NCBI GenBank assembly: GCA_001821475.1
Contig: MHMF01000020.1
Coordinates: forward strand, 1 to 12,143
DNA length: 12,143 nucleotides
Source: Candidatus Nealsonbacteria bacterium RIFCSPLOWO2_01_FULL_38_120
GTDB lineage: Bacteria; Patescibacteriota; Minisyncoccia; Minisyncoccales; GWA2-38-27
Direction of reading: 5' to 3'
The position numbers and the translations under genes are program-made. Position 1 is the stretch's first letter. Every line of letters begins with the position of its first letter. Below, in pieces: positions 1-6,046 of the stretch. Under the pieces are notes generated by a model. The model saw only the letters and a list, made by a program, of their open reading frames with translations. It ran no database searches and was not told the DNA's origin.

Positions 1-219
1 ATAAAAGAAGCGAAAAACAGGGGATGCAAATCATATAATTTTTGGGGCATTACAGATGGAAACATTAAGAACCACCCTTGGGCTGGCTTAAGTTTATTTA
101 AAATGGGGTTTGGCGGTTATCGCAAAGAGTATGTGAAAACGCAGGATTTACCGCTCTCAAAAAGATATTGGCTTATCTGTATTTTTGAAAAAATAAGGAA
201 AATAAAAAGAAGATTATAA
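1..219 (+). CDS. FemAB-family peptidoglycan bridge transferase, C-terminal end (partial)
   Basis: The window opens inside this gene; frame 1 is open from base 1 to a TAA at 217-219, giving 72 residues. The tail reads like the end of FemA/FemX-type aminoacyltransferases, which use aminoacyl-tRNA to add amino acids to the lipid II stem peptide: a GCKSYNFWGI block, then HPWAGLSLFKMGFGG, then a Tyr/Asp-rich piece and a basic tail ending KIKRRL. In this family the Trp-Gly-Ile strand followed by a Phe-Lys-x-Gly-Phe-Gly-Gly segment is the end of the second GNAT-like domain. The start and catalytic core lie outside the window. It is followed after 35 nt by ftsQ on the same strand, which fits a cell-wall/division cluster. 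The family call is fairly secure; the substrate amino acid cannot be told. Confidence 0.8.
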   Translation: MKEAKNRGCKSYNFWGITDGNIKNHPWAGLSLFKMGFGGYRKEYVKTQDLPLSKRYWLICIFEKIRKIKRRL

Positions 220-254
220 TAAGCGGTTGAGATATGTGGAAATAAATTGAGATA

Positions 255-1052
255 ATGAGAAAAAGGTATAAAAAACAATACAAAGTAAGAAGGAAGGGCG
301 GAATATTCCGGTCCAAGTTTTTTTGGTTTTGTTTTTTGGCTTTGATTTTTTTTGGAACCGGCGTTGATGTTTTCTTTTTTTCTTCTATTTTTCAGGTCGG
401 AAATATTAAAATAGAAGGCAACCAAAAGGTCTCTTTAGAGGAAATAGAAAATATAATTTCAAAAAATACTGATAAAAAATTCGTTTTTATGGAAACAAAA
501 AGCATTTTCTTAACGGAATTAAGCGAGATGAGCGAAGAAATTTTAAGAGAAATACCGAAAATAGCGAAAATTAATTTAACAAGAGATTTTCCCAACACTA
601 TTTTTGCCCAAGTCGTGGAAAGAATCCCAATTGCGATTTTTTGCGATTTAAAAAAATGTTTTTTTATTGATAATGGGGGAGTGGCGTTTGAGGAGGCGAG
701 GGAAGTTGCTTCAGATATGTTGAAAATAATAAAAGCGGATTTTAGCGGAGAAATGAAGTTAGGAGAAGCGCCTATTAAAAAAGAACAAATAGCTGATATT
801 TTTGAAATTTTTTCAAAGCTTAAAAATTTAAAATTATCGGCCGGTGAATTTTTAATCAAATCAGACGCAAGATTTAATATTAAAATATCAGAGGGCTGGG
901 AAATATTTTTAAATCCTCAAAAAGACATAGACAAACAGCTGAAAAATTTAGGAATTATATTAAAAGAAAAACTCCCGATTGAGCGGAGAAAAAATCTCCA
1001 ATACATTGACCTCCGCTTTGACAGAATTTATATTTACCCCGAGGGATTGTAA
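255..1052 (+). CDS. ftsQ: FtsQ/DivIB-like cell division protein with POTRA domain
   Basis: 265 aa, about the usual FtsQ length. A short basic N-terminus (RKRYKKQYKVRRK) precedes one hydrophobic helix at about residues 21-45, the expected single-pass anchor with the bulk outside. The POTRA domain starts right after it: FQVGNIKIEGNQKVSLEEI at about 46-64. The FtsQ-type second part follows: IPKIAKINLTRDFPNTI, then VERIPIAIF and FIDNGGVAFEE, matching the family pattern of P-x-V-x-x-A-x-V-x-R-x-x-P, then E-R-x-P-x-A and the D-x-x-G-x-x-F turn. FtsQ links FtsB/FtsL to the septal wall machinery. The ATG at 255 has no clear Shine-Dalgarno sequence but puts the basic stretch just before the helix, so the start is credible. 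It lies downstream of the FemAB-like gene, probably in one transcript. Confidence 0.85.
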   Translation: MRKRYKKQYKVRRKGGIFRSKFFWFCFLALIFFGTGVDVFFFSSIFQVGNIKIEGNQKVSLEEIENIISKNTDKKFVFMETKSIFLTELSEMSEEILREIPKIAKINLTRDFPNTIFAQVVERIPIAIFCDLKKCFFIDNGGVAFEEAREVASDMLKIIKADFSGEMKLGEAPIKKEQIADIFEIFSKLKNLKLSAGEFLIKSDARFNIKISEGWEIFLNPQKDIDKQLKNLGIILKEKLPIERRKNLQYIDLRFDRIYIYPEGL

Positions 1053-1069
1053 AAAAGCATTCAATAAAT

Positions 1070-1363
1070 GTGGCGTTGACAGAAATAGGGATAGGGATAT
1101 TACCCACCGGAGAACCGCGCATCAAACTGATATGTTACCTTGATGTGGCGGGATACCGAGTGATTGAGCTTGAAAGGATGCAAAAGGGCCGAAGAATCTT
1201 ACTGGCTATTTTTACCTATATTGCAATAGGTGCATATTTGCAAATAATAAATATTCCAAAGCCATGGTTGAATGCCATTGTGCCAGTGATTGCCTTTATG
1301 CTTTCTACCTTAACACTTCCTTTTTTCAAGATAATTTGGGAAAAATATATTAAAAATCTGTGA
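1070..1363 (+). CDS. Small two-helix membrane protein, unknown function
   Basis: 97 aa from a GTG at 1070, ending in TGA. I do not recognise the family. The N-terminal ~40 residues are mixed and polar, followed by a basic KGRR and two hydrophobic helices at about 42-60 (ILLAIFTYIAIGAYLQII) and 66-88 (NAIVPVIAFMLSTLTLPFF), with a short basic C-tail. The positive-inside rule suggests both ends are cytoplasmic with a short outside loop around NIPKPW. It lies 17 nt after ftsQ and 12 nt before the HD-domain gene, so it is probably in the same transcript. The start is uncertain: no ribosome binding site is visible, the only nearby ATG (1068) is out of frame and stops at once, and an in-frame ATG at 1178 would leave only the membrane part. 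The two clean helices and tight spacing support a real gene. Confidence 0.55.
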   Translation: MALTEIGIGILPTGEPRIKLICYLDVAGYRVIELERMQKGRRILLAIFTYIAIGAYLQIINIPKPWLNAIVPVIAFMLSTLTLPFFKIIWEKYIKNL

Positions 1364-1375
1364 AAAATTAGATTT

Positions 1376-1975
1376 ATGAATTCAAACTTAGACAAGCTGG
1401 AAGAATACTTGAAAGAAAAAATATTACCTGATTTAGAAAAAAGTCGGGGTGGTTTTGATATGATACATACATTAGAGGTAGTTGATTGGTTAAAACAAAT
1501 TATTAAACAAAATCCTGATCTTAATTTGGATGAAACCGTTTTACTAATTGCGGCGTATGCCCATGACTGGGGCTATTCGGAAATATTCACAGAAAGACAG
1601 GTTATGAATTTTGAGCTCGTAGAAAATGCCAAGTCATTACATATGGAATTAGGCGCTAAAAAAGTAGAAAAATTATTAAAAGATGACTTCTTTTCATTTC
1701 TGTCCGATAAACAAAAAATTCGTTGCATTCATCTTGTGGCGGCTCATGACAAAAAATTTGAAATTAAAGATACGGATGAATTAGCCCTAATGGAAGCTGA
1801 TATGTTGAGTGGTTTAGATATAAATAACAATAAACCAATATACGATGCCGAATCTAATAAGAAATTTATGGAAGCGATAATCACAACCAGAATTCCCAAG
1901 TTTATTACAAAATTTAGCAAAGATGAAGTGCAAAAATTAATTCAGAAAAGAGAGGAGTATTATAAAGGTAAATAA
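1376..1975 (+). CDS. HD-domain phosphohydrolase-like protein
   Basis: 199 aa. The full set of HD-superfamily metal ligands is visible in order: His31 (GGFDMIHTLEVVDWL), the His63-Asp64 doublet (AAYAHDWGYSE), His89 (SLHMELGAKK), His119 and His124 (IHLVAAHDKK), and Asp142 (MEADMLSGLD). Extra histidines beyond the minimal H-HD-D set resemble bimetal HD hydrolases acting on phosphomonoesters or nucleotides. It has no signal peptide or membrane helix, so it should be cytoplasmic, and there is no fused nucleotide cyclase, GAF or RelA/SpoT domain. The substrate cannot be inferred. The ATG at 1376 follows the preceding stop by 12 nt, without a clear Shine-Dalgarno sequence. It is the last plus-strand gene before converging minus-strand genes; a perfect hairpin starts 3 nt after its stop codon. 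Confidence 0.8.
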   Translation: MNSNLDKLEEYLKEKILPDLEKSRGGFDMIHTLEVVDWLKQIIKQNPDLNLDETVLLIAAYAHDWGYSEIFTERQVMNFELVENAKSLHMELGAKKVEKLLKDDFFSFLSDKQKIRCIHLVAAHDKKFEIKDTDELALMEADMLSGLDINNNKPIYDAESNKKFMEAIITTRIPKFITKFSKDEVQKLIQKREEYYKGK

Positions 1976-1978
1976 AAC

Positions 1979-2006
1979 GGGGCTAATGGAAACAACCATT
2001 AGCCCC
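1979..2006. terminator. Bidirectional terminator-like hairpin between converging genes
   Basis: A perfect 11-bp stem, GGGGCTAATGG (1979-1989) with CCATTAGCCCC (1996-2006), loop AAACAA. Read on the minus strand, the hairpin is followed by GTTTTATTT, a good intrinsic-terminator tail for the glycosyltransferase ending at 2082. Read on the plus strand the tail (TTGCTGTTG) is poorer, but the site directly follows the HD-domain stop codon. It probably serves both directions, more strongly the minus one. Confidence 0.75.
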
Positions 2007-2081
2007 TTGCTGTTGCGCCTCTGTTATACTCTTGGAAATAATTTTTGGAGCCCTTTTATATTTTGATTTTTAATCCTTAAG

Positions 2082-3881
2082 CTATTGCGCAGAGCATTGG
2101 GCAAATCCGTCGCTGTCAAAGCCGGTTATGTGATAGACAAATATGGAATAGCTGATTCTGATGGGTTCGCATTTGCCAAGCCATCTATAATAGCCAGTTG
2201 TTCCATTAAATCCCGGCGCTGGTTCGCCTTTGCCTCCCTGCAAAAATGTGGCTGACACTGCCAAATAACTGTTTAACGGAATTTCATACTGATTTTTATT
2301 GCCCCACCAAGAAAGGAATTTATCTTTTAAGTAATATTTTGCGTCAGCTCCTCCGAAGTAATCAACATAGATTTTATCTATATTATTTTTTTCCGTCCAA
2401 GCCACGAGCCGTTTCAAATCCTGGCCCCAATCATAATTTGAATCAACTGCGTAAATATATCCGTTTGCCGGACCGCCTGCCAATTCATTGTAGTAGGAAA
2501 TAAAATGCGGATAAGCGGCTATAATTCCTATCGCTTGCCAGATAAGTAAAATAGATAGGAAAATTCTTTTCAACCGAAACAAGGGCGGTTTCAGCCATTG
2601 GCTTGTCGCGCCAGCCACTAATAAAATAGTAAAAGGGAAAATCGGCAAAAGATGGCGGATTCCGATATTAAGATTGCCGCTTATACTGGTTAGCCAATAA
2701 ATCGCTATAAACAAAAGCATTGCGAATTCCGGAAAATGGGAGAGAAGCCAGTTCTTTATTCTTAGCCAAAATCCTTGCCAGAAGGGCCCGCCGTTTGTCC
2801 AGATAAAATATAATATAGCTATTATTAGGAGGATATGGAAAGACAGTGGTTCTTTTATCGCATAGATAACCGGAAAATAATTTTTCCACGCCGTGGAAGA
2901 TATTTCTCCTAAAAAGAAAGTGGTGTTTCCACCTGAAGTTCTTTGCAAAACCATACACACGCCCAAAAAATATTGAGCAAAAGGCCTTAATATCGGTTTG
3001 TCTGCCATCCAGACAACAGCGTTAACTATTGTTCCACTGCCGAAAGACGACAAAATTGTTTGAGTGTCGTTTGCCTGTTTTTCCGGCGGTAGATTCCATG
3101 TGTGATATTGGTAGACAACCCAAATCAAAACAAAACAGACGGCTATTATTAAAATAAAGCCCTGCAAAGCGCGAAAAAAATCTATTATGAATTTTTTGAA
3201 ATAGGACGAGCGGACGGCAGTCCAGATCAGCAGTAGAATCCCGAAAGCCGGGAAAAGCAGAATCAGTGAAAATTTTAACATTTCGGCAATACCCAGAACA
3301 ATGCCTGCTATAATTAAATTTTTCCAAGAATTATTTTTTAAAAATTTTACAAAATAATAAGTCGCGATAAACGCGCCGGCGGCGGCCCCCACATCTGTTG
3401 TCACAAGCCGAGAATGGGCGAGTAGGGTAGGGGAGAAACAAAATAAAAATAAAGATAAAATAGCCGCTTTATTTCCGAAAAGCTCGCGACTCCAGCGAAA
3501 AACATAATATCCGAGCAGGATTAAAATAAAAATCATTGGGATTCTTGCCCAGAAAATCATCTGGTCTGCCGGATTGTTGCTTTGAAAAAGAAAACTATTT
3601 CCAAAATCCCATTGACCGTTAATGTCTTGATTCCAGCTTTTTATTTCTGATGGAAAATTTATGCCATTGATGAATAATAAGGGAATAGCGGAAAGATCTT
3701 TTATTAGAGGAGGATGCTCTGGATTAAGACGCATATCTTTTTGCGTCAGATAAGAATACCCTGCTGGCAAATGGGCGAGCTCGTCCATAGTAAGGGAATC
3801 GCCGACCATACTGAAAAGAGCTATCAAAAATGTGAATATTAAAAGCCCTGCGGCTAAAATGTTGGTTGCTTTGTTAGACAT
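2082..3881 (-). CDS. GT-C/PMT-like membrane glycosyltransferase
   Basis: 599 aa from the ATG at 3881; a longer frame reaches 3923 but adds 14 residues with no membrane sense. The first helix (about 8-26) is followed by the first outside loop, with Asp33-Glu34 and His37 (MDELAHLPAGYSYL) and RLNPEHPPLIKDL. This acidic loop is the catalytic signature of GT39/PMT_2-type enzymes, which move a sugar from a polyprenyl-phosphate carrier to a protein or lipid outside the membrane. About ten or more further hydrophobic helices follow. The soluble end carries YYNELAGGPANGY and VDSNYDWGQDLKRL, a block typical of this PMT-like branch. Substrate unknown. A terminator-like hairpin upstream separates it from the other glycosyltransferase gene, suggesting its own promoter. 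Confidence 0.8.
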   Translation of the reverse strand: MSNKATNILAAGLLIFTFLIALFSMVGDSLTMDELAHLPAGYSYLTQKDMRLNPEHPPLIKDLSAIPLLFINGINFPSEIKSWNQDINGQWDFGNSFLFQSNNPADQMIFWARIPMIFILILLGYYVFRWSRELFGNKAAILSLFLFCFSPTLLAHSRLVTTDVGAAAGAFIATYYFVKFLKNNSWKNLIIAGIVLGIAEMLKFSLILLFPAFGILLLIWTAVRSSYFKKFIIDFFRALQGFILIIAVCFVLIWVVYQYHTWNLPPEKQANDTQTILSSFGSGTIVNAVVWMADKPILRPFAQYFLGVCMVLQRTSGGNTTFFLGEISSTAWKNYFPVIYAIKEPLSFHILLIIAILYFIWTNGGPFWQGFWLRIKNWLLSHFPEFAMLLFIAIYWLTSISGNLNIGIRHLLPIFPFTILLVAGATSQWLKPPLFRLKRIFLSILLIWQAIGIIAAYPHFISYYNELAGGPANGYIYAVDSNYDWGQDLKRLVAWTEKNNIDKIYVDYFGGADAKYYLKDKFLSWWGNKNQYEIPLNSYLAVSATFLQGGKGEPAPGFNGTTGYYRWLGKCEPIRISYSIFVYHITGFDSDGFAQCSAQ

Positions 3882-3896
3882 AAGTTTGAATTGCGA

Positions 3897-3902
3897 ATTA
3901 TA
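3897..3902 (-). promoter_or_regulatory. Possible -10 box for the 2082-3881 glycosyltransferase
   Basis: The minus strand reads TATAAT here, 15 nt before the ATG at 3881. Initiation about 7 nt downstream would give a very short leader. No good -35 box stands 16-18 nt upstream, only AT-rich sequence of the preceding terminator tail. The promoter is inferred from the -10 hexamer and from the terminator just upstream. Confidence 0.35.
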
Positions 3903-3910
3903 AATTATGT

Positions 3911-3966
3911 AAAAAATAACCAATAACCAATAACCAAACCGTTTGAGGTTTGAATTTTGGTTATTG
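3911..3966 (-). terminator. Terminator-like hairpin at the end of the 3961-5685 gene
   Basis: On the minus strand CAATAACC (3966-3959) pairs with GGTTATTG (3935-3928) and AAACC (3951-3947) with GGTTT (3940-3936), around a 6-nt loop and one 7-nt bulge. TTATTGGTTATTTTTT follows, ending at 3911. The outer arm overlaps the stop codon of the glycosyltransferase. The words CAATAACC/GGTTATTG are repeated several times, so it may also have arisen as a simple inverted repeat. Confidence 0.55.
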
Positions 3967-5685
3967 TATCTTGGTTATTGAGATTTCGTAGACATAGATT
4001 CCGTTTTGTTGAATGATTTTTCCGTTTGGAAATTTTTCTGATAATTCTTCAAATAAATTTTTTTCGTAATGCAGGGGAATAATAACCGCCTTTTTATTAT
4101 TTATCTCAATTTTGTTTATATCCGTCGGCAATAAATATTCTGAACGAAGCTGTCCAAATTCAGCTCTTTCAATAAACATTGTTGTTTGGCTGGAAACAGG
4201 AATGCCGTCGGGAAAAGGAATAGGCGTGCCTTCTTGATTAACTATTACATATTTATTGGTTTCTTCGGGCAGAGAATTTAGATATTCTCCTATTCTAACA
4301 TAATTTTCCGAAAAAGCGTCTTTGATATTTTGATTTTCTCCCCATTGCATGAAATATTTACTCCATTCAGCGCATAAAACTGAAAAAAGAAAAACAGAAA
4401 CGCAAAGGGCTAAAAGCGCTTTCTGGTTTTTTGTTTTGAATAAGGGCTTTATTTTTTCGTAAGTCCAAAACGCGCCGATGCCGGCAAAAATAAAAATAGG
4501 AGGAATCATGCCAATAATGCGCAAATTATGAGGAATTCCTTCGTAAGTTAAAGCGCTTGGCAAAAGCATAGCGAAAAACCAGGCGAACAGAAAAATTGGA
4601 ACATAAAACCTGGAGCTTGGAATATGGAATTCGTTTATGTTTTTTTTACGGATTATTATTTCTTTAATTAATAAGATAAAACCAATTAAAAAGAAAATAC
4701 CGACGGGCCATAAAAGCTGGGGGGAGCGGGGAATATTGTGGCGCCAATTGCCGTCGCCATAGAAATTAAATATTCCAAGATTCACAACAAATGATTCTAA
4801 AAATTTTAATGTCGGATTTGGTTGAGAAAATATTGAAACGGCATTTGCTCTGCCAAAAAAATCAGCCGGATTTTGCAAAAAATAAATTCCAATTGGAAGG
4901 GCGACAACAAGAACGAGAATTATGAATAATGAATTAAAAATTAGGAATTTTTTCTGGAGACCTTGTTTTCTATAAATTAAAAACCAATAAACCAAAACAA
5001 CTGTCAATGGAATTATTACAAATCTATAAGCAATGTATGTGTAAAACCCTAAACCAAAAAAAATGCTGGAAATCAAAATTGGCAAGATTTCTGCCTTTCT
5101 GAATCCCCTAAAAAGAAAATAAAATCCAAATACCAAAAAGAAAGGAACCATTATTGCCCGAAAGCCAATTCTGGAAAACATAGTATGCCAAAAAGAAATT
5201 GCTAAAAAAAAGCTTGCCAACAAAGCAATATAACTGGAATAATTTGTTGTGTGCCTATCTGTTGTGTGCCTATCTGGTAGGCACACAAACGATGTGCCTA
5301 CCAGATAGGCACACAATTCTTTTGTTAATAAATATACCCCGAAAACAGTTAAGATTCCGATTGTTGCCGCTACGATTTTAATTGCCCAGACACTTGTTCC
5401 GAAGATTGAAAATGAAATCGCTATCAGCCACATAAAAAGTCCTTCTCTGCCATTATTCGCCTGATAAAATAATTTCCATTGTCCTGTTTCAATGGTATTT
5501 AAAGCGTCGTTGCCGTTTATCGCCACATCCGGATAAAGCCCAGGCGGAATAATATCTAATTGCCAGAGCCGAAAAAAAATAGAAATTGCCAACATAATCG
5601 CTAAAATAAAAATTGTCTTATGTTTCAAAACAATTTTCGCAATTACGTCGATAATTTTTCTAATTTTTTTATATAAATTCTCCAT
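3961..5685 (-). CDS. GT-C/PMT-like membrane glycosyltransferase with an in-frame palindromic insert
   Basis: 574 aa from the ATG at 5685; a GTG six codons upstream (5703) is a less likely start. The basic N-terminus and first helix (about 24-40) lead into an outside loop with PPGLYPDVAINGNDAL (Asp53 a likely catalytic acid) and later ANNGREGLFMWL, a pattern of bacterial PMT_2-like enzymes that use polyprenyl-phosphate sugars. Many helices follow, then a soluble C-terminal domain of about 150 residues. SFWHTMFSRIGFRAIM at about 165-180 is a typical loop of the family. Residues ~124-147 (LCAYLVGTSFVCLPDRHTTD and on) are encoded by a perfect 24-bp stem-loop plus a 15-nt direct repeat, and sit just where relatives go straight from TKEL-type sequence to the next helix, so they look like an inserted repeat rather than native protein. 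Substrate unknown. Confidence 0.8.
   Translation of the reverse strand: MENLYKKIRKIIDVIAKIVLKHKTIFILAIMLAISIFFRLWQLDIIPPGLYPDVAINGNDALNTIETGQWKLFYQANNGREGLFMWLIAISFSIFGTSVWAIKIVAATIGILTVFGVYLLTKELCAYLVGTSFVCLPDRHTTDRHTTNYSSYIALLASFFLAISFWHTMFSRIGFRAIMVPFFLVFGFYFLFRGFRKAEILPILISSIFFGLGFYTYIAYRFVIIPLTVVLVYWFLIYRKQGLQKKFLIFNSLFIILVLVVALPIGIYFLQNPADFFGRANAVSIFSQPNPTLKFLESFVVNLGIFNFYGDGNWRHNIPRSPQLLWPVGIFFLIGFILLIKEIIIRKKNINEFHIPSSRFYVPIFLFAWFFAMLLPSALTYEGIPHNLRIIGMIPPIFIFAGIGAFWTYEKIKPLFKTKNQKALLALCVSVFLFSVLCAEWSKYFMQWGENQNIKDAFSENYVRIGEYLNSLPEETNKYVIVNQEGTPIPFPDGIPVSSQTTMFIERAEFGQLRSEYLLPTDINKIEINNKKAVIIPLHYEKNLFEELSEKFPNGKIIQQNGIYVYEISITKIQ
5246..5316. repeat. Palindromic repeat inside a coding region (24-bp perfect stem plus 15-nt duplication)
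   Basis: Arms 5262-5285 and 5293-5316 are exact reverse complements (24 bp) around the 7-nt loop CAAACGA. The word TTGTGTGCCTATCTG at the left arm also occurs once more immediately before it (5247-5261), a tandem copy of five codons that gives DRHTT twice in the protein. The reading frame of the minus-strand glycosyltransferase stays open through all of it. It looks like an inserted mobile palindrome that later gained a local duplication. Confidence 0.85.
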
Positions 5686-5735
5686 ATTAAAATATTTTAC
5701 CACATTTATAAGAAAACAGACAAATATTAAAAATG

Positions 5736-5781
5736 AAAGCGGAGTATATCAGCCACGATCGTGGCTGATATACTCCGCTTT
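5736..5781. repeat. 46-nt perfect palindrome centred on GATC
   Basis: Every base from 5736 to 5781 pairs with its partner, giving two 23-nt arms with no spacer; the centre is CCACGATCGTGG and the ends are AAAGCGG and CCGCTTT. It lies between the divergent glycosyltransferase and hrcA genes. It is not placed like a terminator for either gene, since both start here. Its design matches the GATC-centred palindrome at 12087-12134, though the arm sequences differ. Confidence 0.9.
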
Positions 5782-5859
5782 TGATAAATATTTTAAGATA
5801 ATAAAGAAAGTATCCCTTCTTCGTTTTTGCGAAAGAGGATAAAAAAAGACATGGATTTA

Positions 5860-5899
5860 ACTTTCGTTGAACACAGGCCACTTTCGTTGAGCACAGGCC
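5860..5899. repeat. Tandem 20-nt direct repeat upstream of the hrcA promoter
   Basis: ACTTTCGTTGAACACAGGCC (5860-5879) is followed directly by ACTTTCGTTGAGCACAGGCC (5880-5899), with one difference. The repeat ends 16 nt before the CIRCE operator. It could be a binding site for a regulator or a leftover of replication slippage; nothing in the sequence decides. Confidence 0.8.
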
Positions 5900-5915
5900 T
5901 TGATTGTTATCTGGA

Positions 5916-5942
5916 TTATCACTCTGGGGGCTTGACTGCTAA
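5916..5942 (+). promoter_or_regulatory. CIRCE operator (HrcA binding site) of the heat-shock operon
   Basis: TTATCACTC, 9 nt, GACTGCTAA. The known CIRCE consensus is TTAGCACTC-N9-GAGTGCTAA, so 16 of 18 arm positions match and the spacer length is exact. It covers the -35 box of the promoter before hrcA, where a bound repressor would block RNA polymerase. HrcA, its known binder, is encoded just downstream, giving negative autoregulation relieved by protein stress. I saw no comparable site before dnaK or dnaJ. Confidence 0.85.
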
Positions 5943-5960
5943 TTTTGGTATAGCTATAAT
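5932..5960 (+). promoter_or_regulatory. Sigma-70 type promoter of hrcA
   Basis: A -35 box TTGACT (5932-5937), a 17-nt spacer and a perfect -10 box TATAAT (5955-5960). Transcription should start near 5967, leaving a leader of about 80 nt before the hrcA ATG. The -35 box lies within the CIRCE operator. It is the strongest promoter match I saw in the window. Confidence 0.85.
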
Positions 5961-5970
5961 GAAATATAAA

Positions 5971-6036
5971 ATTCTCCCCATCCTCTTAATCATCCCATCC
6001 GATGACCATCGGAGGGGAGAAAGGGTGGGGGAATTC
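5971..6036 (+). other. Structured leader of hrcA mRNA
   Basis: The leader has a C-rich half (5971-6000, with TTCTCCCCATCC) and a G-rich half (6010-6032, with GGAGGGGAGAA and GGGTGGGGG) that can pair. A perfect 6-bp stem, TCCGAT (5998-6003) with ATCGGA (6008-6013) and loop GACC, lies at the centre. The G-rich half is the only purine-rich stretch before the ATG but is about 16 nt away, far for a Shine-Dalgarno sequence. A regulatory role is inference. Confidence 0.4.
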
Positions 6037-6046
6037 CTGATTTATT

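Noticed and set aside
1076..1103. TTGACA-N16-TATTAC as a promoter inside the small membrane protein gene
   Set aside because: The -35 box is perfect but the -10 box is weak and it would lie after the presumed GTG start. Kept only as a reason to doubt the start of that gene.
5247..5316. CRISPR-like repeat
   Set aside because: Only two tandem direct copies without spacers plus an inverted arm; no array and no cas genes.
5687..5881. Minus-strand open frame of 64 codons upstream of the glycosyltransferase
   Set aside because: It is formed partly by the 46-nt palindrome and has no ribosome binding site or family motif.
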